The notes: generated from the sequence alone by a model not told the origin. DNA of 64,000 nt from Acidobacteriota bacterium (GCA_016208495.1 JACQXX010000070.1:1-64000), one strand, 5' to 3'. Counted from the first letter of the stretch, positions 1 to 9,275 are shown. Translations and numbers: made by a program.

Positions 1-192
1 TCAGGGATTTCCAGTATCGTTTTTCCAGGCACAGATGACTTTGCTCCTTGGTTGGTAATTTTCTTTTTTCTCAAGTATCAAAGTTTTTGGTCTGTGCCAA
101 GTCTTCTTTCTCTGTTCCAATCCCTTGTGGACCGATTTAGTTACAAGCTGGTTTTTCTCAAAAACGAACTCATTAAAATATCAGGATTTGGT

Positions 193-223
193 CTACTGAC
201 TACTGACTACTGACTACTGACTA
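193..223. repeat. TAGTCAG heptamer array overlapping a stop codon
   Basis: Four exact tandem copies of CTACTGA (TAGTCAG on the minus strand) cover 193-220. The next bases, CTA at 221-223, continue the repeat and are the TAG stop codon of the large propeller-NTPase gene on the minus strand. The rest of 1-220 shows no gene that I can support. Confidence 0.9.
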
Positions 224-3200
224 AAGTGTCTTCACTTCGCGAACGACTTGCCAGATGCTGTGGCTGCGCTTGATCCAGTACCGCATCAGGTCAATGCGAT
301 AGGCAAAATCCTCGTTGCCTTCCTTGATGAGGATTTCACTGCGGAACAATTCTTCGAGCGTGAGACGGATGGTGTTTTCCGAGAGCGTGACCGGATAGTC
401 ATTTCGGACAATGACTCGGGCAAGCCTGGCAGCCGTGGCAAATTGGGAATCATCTGAAATTACTTCAGCCAGTAGGGAAAGCACAAGCTTTTCATCGTCA
501 CTTAGACCTTCCCAGAAGTAAATCATTTGCGGAAGCGGGTTATCTACGATTTCTCCGATGATGTGTTTAAGGTCGGCCCGCACAATAAAGTGGCGTTTGT
601 GTTCATTTAAGTAGTCAATCACGTTTTGGCAAATGACCTGGGTGTAGAACGGCTGGCCTGCCGTCAGGCGGTAAATCCGTTCCACCACGCCGCGTCCATA
701 CACCACCTGGTCGCGTACGGGTTCGGTTGTCAGACGGAATGTGTCACGCTGGCTGAGATATCCGACTTTGCGGAAGAGCGACCGGCGCAGCATTTCACGC
801 CAGTAGCGTCGGTCCCGTTGTTCGATTTTCTTCGAACCAGTAAAAATGAACGAAAGTTGATCGTGGCTATCAATCAGACCAGCCAGAAAGGCAAAAATTT
901 CGCGGTTGAGTTTTTTATTTTCGACTTTGGTTTCGAGCAACTCATATTCATCCACGAGCAAGATCAACCGGCGGTCGCCAATCATGCGCAACACTTCATT
1001 AATGAATTCCCGAAACAAATCAAAGGGATTGGTACCAACCTGGGTAAATGGATAGCGCTTGGAGTCATAGCGCGGCGTGCCGGACTGGGAATGAAATGGA
1101 AATTCGAGGGTGCTTTCCGGTCCCAGGTGCCGGTGAACTGATTCGGCAATCAGCCGGGCCATGCGTTGAAAGAATTCACCATCGCTTTCGATGATCATTT
1201 CCTGCATATCAATAAACACCGGCACAAACCGCACGCCCAGCCGCCCATTCTGAATTTGATACAAAATCGAACTTTTTCCGGTTCGTCGTTCGCCACAAAA
1301 CACAATCACGAGTCCCTGAGCGGTGCCTTCCAGTTTTTTGCGGACGTAGTTGAAATCATCCTCGCGTCCAAAAAACATTTGCGGCTGGCGGATTGGATTC
1401 CCGACAATGTACGGGTTGGGCTCGATGGGGCGGAATGTCTTGAGATGCGGAGGCAGGAAATATTCACGCCGTTGGTGGCGTCGAATCAGGAAGATCCCGG
1501 TTCCACCACTGGCCAGCAGGGTGATGCCCACCGCCAGAAACCAGGGTTTGGTGTAAATCGGGCGATCAATGCGCACGGTTAACTGGGTGGGCGGGGCATT
1601 CCAGCCATAGAGATCCCGGTTTAAGGCGCGGACCTCAAAGGTATATTCACCTGGCGGTAAATCCATCACCGGTGACTCGGTTTTATTTGGCCGGTCGGCA
1701 TCAATCAGCTTCCACTCATCATTTCCGTTTTTATCGCCAACCAGCCGATACAGATATGCCACATCACTCATCATGCTGATGCCGACATATTGAAATTTCA
1801 GCCGATGCTGGCCGGAACTGATATAGACCGGGGAGGGCTGGCTGATTTCAGCCCCATCCACTTCAAGTTTGATATCAATCGGCGGTGTCAGCCGATTGGG
1901 GACATGACGAGTTAATCCCTGGTCGGTGGCAAACCAGAGAATCCCCGCCGCATCCTGGGTAATGGTGCGAATTCGGGTGCCGGTGAGATCATAATCATCA
2001 CGTTTATAGGTTTTGGTCAGTCCGGCAATCTGCGGGAGAAACTTGCGCAGGTTCCCATCTCCAAGCCCAACCCATAAATATCCATCCTGATCCAGAAACA
2101 AACATCGGACATCGGCCCCTTTGGTGGCACTGCTGATCGGTTCCAGGTCAAACCGGCTGCCATCATAACTTTCAACGCTATGTCCGGTGGCAAACCAGAA
2201 TTGTCCTTTGGTGGGTTGTTCCAAAATCCAACGCACATCGAGGCTCTTCAAGCCCTGGTCGGTGCCGATGACGACCAGTTCAGCTTTGGTCGGGTCATAC
2301 CGGTACGCGCCACGGTCAGTTGCCACCCACAACAACCCCGACGACGCCTGCATCAGAAATCGAACTTTTCCATCAATCCGGACTGGCTCGCCTTCCGGTT
2401 TGAGGGTGACAGGGTTGATTGGAATGACCGAATTGGTGGTGGCAACCCACACCAGTGGTCGTTTGGTGTCAATGACAATGTCCTGCAACTCAAGGTTGGG
2501 GAACAGCGTCGGCTCTGTTTTCAAGAGGCTGCTCCCGTCCCATCGAAACAAACCAGTGGAGGCCGCGATCCAAAGCGCGCCATCAGGCGCCACCAACAAT
2601 CTGCGAACCATGACGTCAGGCGGCAACTGGTCAAGCTGGCGGAACTGGATTCCGTCAAATTCAGAAACCCCGCGTGAGGTGCCGACCCAGAGGTGTTTTC
2701 GGCTTGTATCGGGCGCAATTGCATAGACATCGCTGTCAGTTAAGCCGCGACTGGTGTCAAATCCAACAAAACTAAAGACATCGTGAAAAATGGCGCCTTC
2801 GTTGGTGCCAAACCATAAGCTTCCTTCCCGGTCAACGGCCAGGGTCAGAACCTGATCTGTCCCGAGCAATTCGGCTGCTTCCCGGCGGAGTGGGTCATAC
2901 ACGACAATGCCTTTTCCAGTTGGCACACACCACACATTTCCCAGCGCATCAACCGCACATCGGGTCAGTGGAACATTGACGGCGCCAGGCTCGGCTTTAA
3001 AGAGGATATCGCCAATCAAGGAATACAACCCGGTGGCCGTGGTCATCCACAGAGTTTGTGAGTTGTCTTCGCTCAGCCCAAAAATTTCACCAATCGGATT
3101 CCCCGATGGATTCTGGATCGAGACCAACGACCATTGCCCATTAAACCGAAACAAGCCCTGGTCAGTCGCTGCCAGTACCTGACCTCCGACTTTGGACTCA

Positions 3201-4363
3201 ATCAATGCATTGACCCGTCCATCGGTGAGCCCCTGATCTTTTCCCCAGAGGGTGACTGCCTCATCCACCAACCGTGCCACGCCGCGTTTGGTGGCAAACC
3301 ACATCACCCCTGAGCGATCCTGGAGTATCGAGGTGACTTCCAACGAAGATAAAATTGATTCTGGGAGTACTCGTTCGAGGGAGTGTTTGGCGGCTGGCTG
3401 GAGATAGATCCCTTCACTGGTGGCAAACCACAATCCGCCATTCCGATCCCGTAGGATCGCGTTGACCTGCAATGTGCCAATCAGGTGCCAGGGCACATCC
3501 GTGCGTTCGGAGGATTCATAATTCTGGCCATTGTACCGACACACACCGTGCGTGGTGCCAAACCAGATGCTTGAGTCCCGGTCCGGATACACGCAGAGCA
3601 CCTGGTTAGCTGGGAGTTTCGGGACAGTAAAAGACCGGTTTTTTTGCTTATTTCCAAGCGGGATGGTTGATACCCGAGCCAGCACAACGGTTTGTTCGTT
3701 CGTCACGCCTGACGTAATGGAAATGCCATCCAGGTCACGCGTTTCATACCCGGTCACCGATACCCGCATTTCATAGAATCCATTGACCAGTCGTCCAAAA
3801 AAATACTCACCGTTTCCCACATCAAAGGCCCGTCGCGTGGTTTCGTCATTTGGACTGCGGATCGTAATCACGCCGCCGGCCAGGCGCTCGTTGGTTTTTT
3901 GGTCATAGAGGGTAATGCGCAATGAGGTGGGGAGCAGTTGCCGTGGAGGAAGGATGACGGTGGTTTCTTCGGGTTTGGGGAGCGCAATTGGTTGCTGGAC
4001 AGGACGATAGCCGCCGGCGCGAATGAGCAGCGTGTAGTTGCCCGTGCGCGGCACCGTGATTGAGAACTTCCCATCGGCCTGCGACAGCGCCAGTTGCTTA
4101 AAATTTGCCGCGCCAGTCAGCGTGAGTTGTGCTCCACTAATCGGACGATTGAGTTCATCCGTCAAAATGCCCTGGACAGTAATGGTGCCAGGTTGCTGGA
4201 AGAAGACAAAGAAGTGGTTTTTTGCAAAGTTTGAATTACTGGAAATTGCTATCGCTCCGCTCCCCTCCAACACCAGTAAAGCCACGCCAATCAGAAACAA
4301 GCGAGTCGCGAGTCGCTTGTCGCGAGTAGTTCCTGAAGAAGGGGTGGAGAGATTACTGGCCAT
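221..4363 (-). CDS. Membrane beta-propeller sensor fused to a STAND-like NTPase
   Basis: A 1380-residue protein that probably senses a ligand outside the cytoplasm and signals through an NTPase. In order: an N-terminal hydrophobic segment (about 20-40), a carboxypeptidase-regulatory-like beta domain (about 60-125), a second beta domain (about 146-215), many two-component-regulator propeller blades with recurring W-F-A-T-x-x-G units (about 250-830), a Y_Y_Y domain (about 855-930), one membrane helix (about 943-963), then a cytoplasmic ATPase with the entry motif FFGRED, Walker A GERRTGKSS (near 1029) and Walker B LILLVDE (near 1134), and a winged-helix-like C terminus. Such propellers normally precede a histidine kinase; here there are no H-box or HATPase motifs. 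The ATPase resembles the AAA/STAND type, so the output could be NTP-dependent assembly or DNA binding, which is inference. The stop codon lies inside a heptamer array. Confidence 0.88.
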   Translation of the reverse strand: MASNLSTPSSGTTRDKRLATRLFLIGVALLVLEGSGAIAISSNSNFAKNHFFVFFQQPGTITVQGILTDELNRPISGAQLTLTGAANFKQLALSQADGKFSITVPRTGNYTLLIRAGGYRPVQQPIALPKPEETTVILPPRQLLPTSLRITLYDQKTNERLAGGVITIRSPNDETTRRAFDVGNGEYFFGRLVNGFYEMRVSVTGYETRDLDGISITSGVTNEQTVVLARVSTIPLGNKQKNRSFTVPKLPANQVLCVYPDRDSSIWFGTTHGVCRYNGQNYESSERTDVPWHLIGTLQVNAILRDRNGGLWFATSEGIYLQPAAKHSLERVLPESILSSLEVTSILQDRSGVMWFATKRGVARLVDEAVTLWGKDQGLTDGRVNALIESKVGGQVLAATDQGLFRFNGQWSLVSIQNPSGNPIGEIFGLSEDNSQTLWMTTATGLYSLIGDILFKAEPGAVNVPLTRCAVDALGNVWCVPTGKGIVVYDPLRREAAELLGTDQVLTLAVDREGSLWFGTNEGAIFHDVFSFVGFDTSRGLTDSDVYAIAPDTSRKHLWVGTSRGVSEFDGIQFRQLDQLPPDVMVRRLLVAPDGALWIAASTGLFRWDGSSLLKTEPTLFPNLELQDIVIDTKRPLVWVATTNSVIPINPVTLKPEGEPVRIDGKVRFLMQASSGLLWVATDRGAYRYDPTKAELVVIGTDQGLKSLDVRWILEQPTKGQFWFATGHSVESYDGSRFDLEPISSATKGADVRCLFLDQDGYLWVGLGDGNLRKFLPQIAGLTKTYKRDDYDLTGTRIRTITQDAAGILWFATDQGLTRHVPNRLTPPIDIKLEVDGAEISQPSPVYISSGQHRLKFQYVGISMMSDVAYLYRLVGDKNGNDEWKLIDADRPNKTESPVMDLPPGEYTFEVRALNRDLYGWNAPPTQLTVRIDRPIYTKPWFLAVGITLLASGGTGIFLIRRHQRREYFLPPHLKTFRPIEPNPYIVGNPIRQPQMFFGREDDFNYVRKKLEGTAQGLVIVFCGERRTGKSSILYQIQNGRLGVRFVPVFIDMQEMIIESDGEFFQRMARLIAESVHRHLGPESTLEFPFHSQSGTPRYDSKRYPFTQVGTNPFDLFREFINEVLRMIGDRRLILLVDEYELLETKVENKKLNREIFAFLAGLIDSHDQLSFIFTGSKKIEQRDRRYWREMLRRSLFRKVGYLSQRDTFRLTTEPVRDQVVYGRGVVERIYRLTAGQPFYTQVICQNVIDYLNEHKRHFIVRADLKHIIGEIVDNPLPQMIYFWEGLSDDEKLVLSLLAEVISDDSQFATAARLARVIVRNDYPVTLSENTIRLTLEELFRSEILIKEGNEDFAYRIDLMRYWIKRSHSIWQVVREVKTL

Positions 4364-4396
4364 TCACGGTGAGGCTTTCGGGGATTAGAAATGCCA

Positions 4397-4645
4397 GTTA
4401 AGAGTTGAAGCAGTTTTTGGTTTTCAGCCCAGGAACTGGGTGTCGGCTCGTAGCCCAGGGTGAGTCTTCGAGCCCTGGGAATTCGGGTCATTCCCCACTT
4501 TTCCCTGCCCGGCCAGCCGCCGCCTACGGCGGCGGCTGGCCGGGTAGGGGTGAGGATGCGACGTTTTCCCAGGGTTAAAACCCTGGGCTAGCGTGCCTTC
4601 CGCCCAGTTCCTGGGCTCAAATCCGCTCTTTTTTCAACTCTTAAC
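4397..4645. mobile_element. Nested palindromic element with terminal inverted repeats
   Basis: This 249-bp element fills most of the gene-free stretch 4364-4734. Exact 13-bp terminal inverted repeats (GTTAAGAGTTGAA at 4397-4409, its complement at 4633-4645) enclose a second inverted pair around GCCCAGGAACTGGG and its complement near 4605-4620. At the centre is a hairpin at 4503-4549 with roughly 22-bp arms, one G-T wobble and a TAC loop. Further CCCAGGG/CCCTGGG pairs lie between. No ORF is supported. The 5' edge resembles the start of the element at 7489, so they form a family with different interiors. Confidence 0.75.
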
Positions 4646-4734
4646 CAGCAGTAGAAGACGACTTTCAAGGACTTGAAAGGGCTTGAGTGGTTGTCTGGTC
4701 CGACTATTCGCTATTTCCTACTTCACTATTTTAC

Positions 4735-6321
4735 TCAATACGCATTATCCCCACGCAGCACAACCGGGATGGTCAGGAGCAGGATTTTGAGTTCCAACCA
4801 GATTGACCAGTTTTCGATGTAATAGAGGTCAAGTTGCACCATCTGTTCGAAATTCAACCGGTTGCGGCCTGAAACCTGCCAGAGTCCGGTGATGCCGGGT
4901 TTGATGTTAAACCGGGAGCGGTGCCACTCTTCATATAGTTCGACTTCGTAAGGGATCGGCGGTCGTGGACCGACCAGGCTCATTTCACCAATCAGGACAT
5001 TGAGCAGATTGGGTAATTCATCAACGCTATAGCGTCGGATCCATTCGCCAATATGAGTCAATCGGGGATCATTGGCAATTTTGCCGAAGATGGGCTGTTC
5101 GTCATCGCCTTGATTGGCGGATTGGGCGTTGGTGATGTTTTGGCGCATCACTTCGCGATGAATTGAATCATCGGCATCAACCCGCATTGATCGGAATTTG
5201 TACATCTGGAAGACACGGCCATCCATGCCGACACGCTCCTGTTTGTAGAGCGCAGGTCCTGGAGACTCGCGTTTAATCAGAAAGGCAATCACCGCCCAGA
5301 ACGGGGCCAGGAGAATGATCCCGACACTGGCGCCAAGAATGTCAATGGTGCGTTTGAGGATTCGATTTGGACCAGCCAGGGGGTCTTCAAAAAGTTTGAT
5401 CATCGGCAGCGAGCCAATTTGATCAATTTCCGTTTTGCGCGGCAGGCAGTTAAACAAGTTTGGCACCACCCGAAAGGTCAAATGGTGTTTGCGTCCCACG
5501 CGCATCATGGACTGGAAAATATCACGGGACGGAAGGGTTGAATCAGTAATCAAGATTTCCGTCACCCCAGATTGCTTGGCCAGCGCCGGTAAGTCATCAA
5601 ATTGACCTAAAATCGGCACTCCCTGAACTTCACCCCTTTCTAATTCTTCCGGCGTTGAGCTGCGTGTGGCCAACGCACCGACAACATAGTACCCAAGCCG
5701 TGGTTCCTCGGAAATTTCAGCAATGCACACCTGCGAACTCTGACCCGTGCCCACCACCAGCGTTGGAATCAGGTTCAGTGACCGGCGGCGCAAGATATTC
5801 TGGAGGCTTCGCAGCAGGATCCGCACCAGAGCATAGCCTCCCAGTGCCAGGGCCCAGTCATAGACAAACACCAGCCGGGAGTAGGAAAACGTCTGAAAGG
5901 CAAACCCGCCGCGGAAGAAAAACACAATCACAATCACCAACAAGGAACTCATGGTGACAGCTTTGACCAGATGGGTGGCATCTTCAAAAAAGGCGTATTC
6001 GCCGCGCAGTTGATAGAGTCCGTAATAGCGCAAAGTCAAAATGCGCACCACTGGAATAAAGGCCAGCAGCGCAAAATATGGACGAAACCCCCAGGTGATA
6101 TCTGTCGGCAACCAGGCACCAAGCGGGCGATAAAAAACTGCTTCATTGTGCCGCAGGTAAAATGCCACCAGAAACGAAGCCGTGGCCACGATCAAGTCAC
6201 ATAAAACCAGCGCCACCGTGGCCGTGCGCAGGACGTGGGCGTCGGATGGAACCACCCGCGGAAAAGGCAAAACCTGTGTCTGAGGAAGTGCGGAGGAAGA
6301 CCCCGGACCTTTGGATGACAT
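4735..6321 (-). CDS. Polyprenyl-phosphate sugar-1-phosphate transferase (exopolysaccharide initiation)
   Basis: This inner-membrane enzyme should move a sugar-1-phosphate from a nucleotide sugar onto undecaprenyl phosphate, the first step of capsule, O-antigen or exopolysaccharide assembly. The 528 residues show four N-terminal membrane helices (about 35-56, 80-98, 120-137, 150-168), a Rossmann-like CoA-binding domain (about 185-300, starting LIPTLVVGTG), and a C-terminal bacterial sugar-transferase domain (about 323-528). Signature motifs there are KFRSMRVDAD, VDELPNLLNV, MSLVGPRPP and PGITGLWQVSGRN. The size and layout fit the WbaP/PssY type. The sugar cannot be told from the sequence, and no other polysaccharide genes lie beside it. 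Confidence 0.93.
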   Translation of the reverse strand: MSSKGPGSSSALPQTQVLPFPRVVPSDAHVLRTATVALVLCDLIVATASFLVAFYLRHNEAVFYRPLGAWLPTDITWGFRPYFALLAFIPVVRILTLRYYGLYQLRGEYAFFEDATHLVKAVTMSSLLVIVIVFFFRGGFAFQTFSYSRLVFVYDWALALGGYALVRILLRSLQNILRRRSLNLIPTLVVGTGQSSQVCIAEISEEPRLGYYVVGALATRSSTPEELERGEVQGVPILGQFDDLPALAKQSGVTEILITDSTLPSRDIFQSMMRVGRKHHLTFRVVPNLFNCLPRKTEIDQIGSLPMIKLFEDPLAGPNRILKRTIDILGASVGIILLAPFWAVIAFLIKRESPGPALYKQERVGMDGRVFQMYKFRSMRVDADDSIHREVMRQNITNAQSANQGDDEQPIFGKIANDPRLTHIGEWIRRYSVDELPNLLNVLIGEMSLVGPRPPIPYEVELYEEWHRSRFNIKPGITGLWQVSGRNRLNFEQMVQLDLYYIENWSIWLELKILLLTIPVVLRGDNAY

Positions 6322-6656
6322 ATGAAGAATAAAGAATTGAGAATGAAGAATGAAAAAGAGACGAAATAGTTATGATTCAGTGAAATACACTATCCATCGT
6401 TCATAATTCATGGTTCATTTTTGGTATTTGAGATGAGGACGTTGGAAAATATGTGCTGTCGCTTTGGAAATTCGTTTTCTGCCGTGAATGGTCGCGAGCA
6501 TACCAAACTTGCGGGGAAGTTTCGAGTTTTTGGCGCCGTGTGTTAAGTTTTATTCTCATTGTCATCAGATCCAGTTGTATTTCATTCAGGTTTTGGGATT
6601 TCCCAAGTTTCAAGGAGAGCCAAACCCTGACCCCTGATCCCTGAACCCTAACTTGC
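6322..6656. other. Gene-free interval
   Basis: No convincing gene. The left part, upstream of the sugar transferase, carries degenerate GAATGAA-type heptamers. The right end carries degenerate CCCTGAA heptamers (6624-6650) that stop a few bases before the ATG of the phosphoesterase gene. Divergent promoters for both flanking genes are expected here but none could be assigned. Confidence 0.5.
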
Positions 6657-7463
6657 ATGCGTGTTTTTGCTCTCGGTGATCCACATCTTTCATTTGCCCG
6701 CCCGAAGCCAATGCACATCTTTGGTGAACACTGGAGAGACCATGCCCGCAAAATTGCCGATGCCTGGGCGGCGCTCGCCCTTCAACCCGGTGAAAATGGA
6801 GCGGCAGGTGCCGAAGACGATGTTTTCATTTTAGCTGGTGACCTTTCGTGGGCGTTGAAAGCCGAAGATGCGCAACCGGACCTCGACTGGATTGCCAACC
6901 TGCGGGGGCGAAAAATCATCATTCGAGGCAACCACGATTTCTGGTGGCATTCAATCAACAAAGTTCGGGTTGCGACAGGTCCCACCGTGGAGCCACTTCA
7001 GGCCAGTTGTTGTATTTTCAATCGAGTGGCTTTTGTTGGAACGCGCGGCTGGCAGTGTCCGGGAGCGGATTCCAGCCTTGATTTGATGGAACGAATTGAG
7101 CAATCCGGGCGTGAAGCAACTGACACATCCCGTGAACCCGCCCCACATCGGGGCTATACCGAACAAGATCTCAAAATTTACCAGCGAGAAGTTGGCCGAT
7201 TGCGCATTGGATTAGAGCAGGCACGCCGGCGGGCCGCCGAATTTGACCGCCTGGTGGTGATTTTGCACTACCCGCCAATGAACAGCCAGCACGAGCCCAG
7301 CGGCTTTACTGAATTGCTGGATGAATACCAGGCCATCTGGTGCGTGTATGGCCATTTGCACGGCGATGCCATCGCCACTGCCTTCAACGGACAGCGCAAC
7401 GCCACCAGGTATCAACTTGTCAGCGCCGACAGCATTCATTTCACCCCATTTCGGTTGTTTTAG
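6657..7463 (+). CDS. Calcineurin-like metallophosphoesterase
   Basis: A 268-residue soluble phosphohydrolase with the metal-ligand motifs of the calcineurin-like superfamily in order: GDPHLSF at the N terminus (a D-x-H pair), ILAGDLSW, IRGNHDFWW, LHYPP and VYGHLHG. The arrangement and the early MHIFGEHW-type segment resemble the uncharacterised COG1768 phosphohydrolases. The substrate is unknown. No Shine-Dalgarno sequence is visible before the ATG; instead a CCCTGAA-type repeat ends 7 bases upstream. The gene stands alone between two repeat-filled gaps. Confidence 0.88.
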   Translation: MRVFALGDPHLSFARPKPMHIFGEHWRDHARKIADAWAALALQPGENGAAGAEDDVFILAGDLSWALKAEDAQPDLDWIANLRGRKIIIRGNHDFWWHSINKVRVATGPTVEPLQASCCIFNRVAFVGTRGWQCPGADSSLDLMERIEQSGREATDTSREPAPHRGYTEQDLKIYQREVGRLRIGLEQARRRAAEFDRLVVILHYPPMNSQHEPSGFTELLDEYQAIWCVYGHLHGDAIATAFNGQRNATRYQLVSADSIHFTPFRLF

Positions 7464-7488
7464 TTGCTAGTCAGTAGTCAGTAATGCA

Positions 7489-7749
7489 AGTTAAGGGTTG
7501 AAGTGTTTTTTGGTTTTCATCCTGAAGGGATGGAGTAAAGTGAGCCGGTGGTCAGCGTCGCTTTGGACGCGCCACCACCGGATGCGGGTCATCTCCAATC
7601 CAAATTTCTCCCGCCCCACCGGCAACCGCCGTAGGCGGTTGCCGGTGGGGCGGGAGAAATTTGGGACGACCGTAAACCCAGGGTTTCGAAGACTCCACCC
7701 TGGGCTACGAGCCTACCACCCGCTTCGCAGGTTAAAACCAAAACCTCGT
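7489..7749. repeat. Dispersed palindromic element with a 31-bp-arm hairpin
   Basis: The start (GTTAAGGGTTGAAG followed by a TTTTTTGGTTTTCA segment) matches the 5' edge of the element at 4397, while the interior differs. A near-perfect palindrome spans 7600-7664: arms of 31 bases, fully complementary, with a GTA loop at 7631-7633. A shorter hairpin pairs CCGGTGGT with ACCACCGG around 7540-7581. The element fills the gene-free stretch 7464-7868 together with TAGTCAG heptamers at 7464-7482 and 7814-7854. Confidence 0.75.
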
Positions 7750-7813
7750 TGTATAGCTAAATAACTTAAATCAAACAAAATACACTTGACAGATACTTTA
7801 AACCCCAACGTTT

Positions 7814-7854
7814 GACTACTGACTATTGACTACTGACTACTGACTACTGACTAC
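7814..7854. repeat. GACTACT heptamer array ending at a ribosome binding site
   Basis: About six tandem copies of the TAGTCAG-family heptamer, one with a T substitution, end directly at the GAGGAGGT Shine-Dalgarno sequence (7855-7862) of the next gene. That ribosome binding site sits 6 bases before the GTG at 7869 and fixes the start. Confidence 0.85.
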
Positions 7855-7868
7855 GAGGAGGTTTTTCC

Positions 7869-9122
7869 GTGACAGCATTTCAGCCCGGTCGCACCGTTTT
7901 CAAATATCGCATCCCCATCCAGTGGCGACGAATTGCCTTCGTAGTGCTGGTGGTCGGGATGTTGCTGGCCAATTACACCCTGGTTGGTCTTTCCACTTCA
8001 TTGGCTCAGTCTGGCACGGGCCGACCTCAGTCAAACCAGAAGAAAAACCCGGACATTCCTGAAAAAGAGCCGGAACCGACTGTGAAGCAGGAAGAGCCGG
8101 AAAAAACCCCGTCACAGGGGACACTCCGCAGCAAAGGTCCCGGACGCCGTCCGCCGCTCAAACGTGACAAGCCCCAAACGGATACCGACGAACCCATCGT
8201 GATCGAAACCAATGTGGTGAACACGGAGGTGGTCGTCTATAACAAGAAAACCGGCGCCATCTATCAAAATCTCAAGAAAGAGAATTTCACTATTATTGAA
8301 GATGGCGTGAAGCAGGAAATTTCCAATTTCCGTCCGGTCGAAGCCCCAGTCACGATGGTGATGGTGCTCGAATACAGTCGGGTCATCTCCGGAATTCGAA
8401 TTGAAGTCCTGCAAGCCGCTGGTGCGTTTTTGCAGTATTTTGTCAAACCAGAAGACTATATCTCGATTGTTGCCTATGACATCCGTCCAAAAGTCCTCAA
8501 TGACTTTTCAAATAACCCATCTGAACTCATTGGGAGCGTCAACCTGCTGTGGCGCAATGTTCCAGCGTTTTCAGAAAGCAATCTCTTTGACACGCTGCGG
8601 TTTGTGATCAAGGGTGGGCAACTGGATGGTGAAGAATATGTCGGGCTTGAAGAAGTTCAGGGCCGAACCGCGATTCTGCTCGTCAGTCTCGGAATTGATA
8701 CTTTCAGCAAGCTCAATTTTGACGAAGCCCGCCGGATGGTTGATCGGGCCGGGATTCCGGTCTATAGCATTGGTATCGGGAATTTGTTCTATAAAATGAA
8801 TGATTTCCGGATGCCGCCCGAGCAAAATCTGACGTTCCTGCAGGCGTTTAACACACTCCGGACTTTTTCCGACTCCACTGGCGGCAAATATTTCCCGGTG
8901 ACCTTTCAGGGGGAATTGCCAACCACGATGAAGTCCATCAGTGCCCTGATGCGCAACCAGTACAGCCTTGGGTATGAGCCGAGCAACACCCGGCGCGAAG
9001 GCAAACGCCGCAAAATTGAACTCCAGGTTGATGTCAACAACGATGGAAAACCTGACAACAAGGAACTTGAGCTGCAATACCGCAAAACCTACACCGAACC
9101 TGGCGGCAAGCCGGATAAATAG
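7869..9122 (+). CDS. VWA-domain secreted protein, Acidobacterial type
   Basis: A 417-residue protein starting at GTG after a strong GAGGAGG site. It has an N-terminal membrane/signal segment (about 22-45), a Lys/Pro/Glu-rich linker (about 50-105), a beta segment with NTEVVVYNKKTG and EDGVKQEISNF, and a VWA domain (about 165-390). This is the layout of the VWFA-related Acidobacterial domain family. The usual metal-site motif DxSxS is degenerate: the matching strand reads VLEYSRVIS, so MIDAS metal binding is doubtful. The C terminus holds YSLGYEPSN, typical of the family. Function unknown; probably periplasmic or surface-exposed. A MITE-like element begins 3 bases after the stop. Confidence 0.87.
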   Translation: MTAFQPGRTVFKYRIPIQWRRIAFVVLVVGMLLANYTLVGLSTSLAQSGTGRPQSNQKKNPDIPEKEPEPTVKQEEPEKTPSQGTLRSKGPGRRPPLKRDKPQTDTDEPIVIETNVVNTEVVVYNKKTGAIYQNLKKENFTIIEDGVKQEISNFRPVEAPVTMVMVLEYSRVISGIRIEVLQAAGAFLQYFVKPEDYISIVAYDIRPKVLNDFSNNPSELIGSVNLLWRNVPAFSESNLFDTLRFVIKGGQLDGEEYVGLEEVQGRTAILLVSLGIDTFSKLNFDEARRMVDRAGIPVYSIGIGNLFYKMNDFRMPPEQNLTFLQAFNTLRTFSDSTGGKYFPVTFQGELPTTMKSISALMRNQYSLGYEPSNTRREGKRRKIELQVDVNNDGKPDNKELELQYRKTYTEPGGKPDK

Positions 9123-9124
9123 TC

Positions 9125-9227
9125 ATCCCAGTTTGTAGTCAGTAGTCCGTAGTCAGTCGTTCACTAAGTTTATTTGATTGAACTAATTAACTGATTTCTA
9201 ATACGAGGCTGCCGTACAAATTGGTAT
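9125..9227. mobile_element. MITE-like element, copy 1
   Basis: A 103-bp copy of a family bounded by imperfect inverted repeats of the form ATACCAGTTTG / CAAATTGGTAT. The left end is ATCCCAGTTTG (9125-9135), the right end CAAATTGGTAT (9217-9227). The interior holds TAGTCAG heptamers, then TTCACTAAGTTTATTTGATT. It begins 3 bases after the stop codon of the VWA gene. Confidence 0.8.
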
Positions 9228-9275
9228 CACCTCAGAGAGTTCGCTTCTTTGCTCAGAAATGATTGGTCAAAAATT

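Noticed and set aside
626-2726. Plus-strand ORFs of 140-180 codons opposite the propeller-NTPase gene
   Set aside because: They are shadows in other frames; the minus-strand frame has continuous domain homology over its full length.
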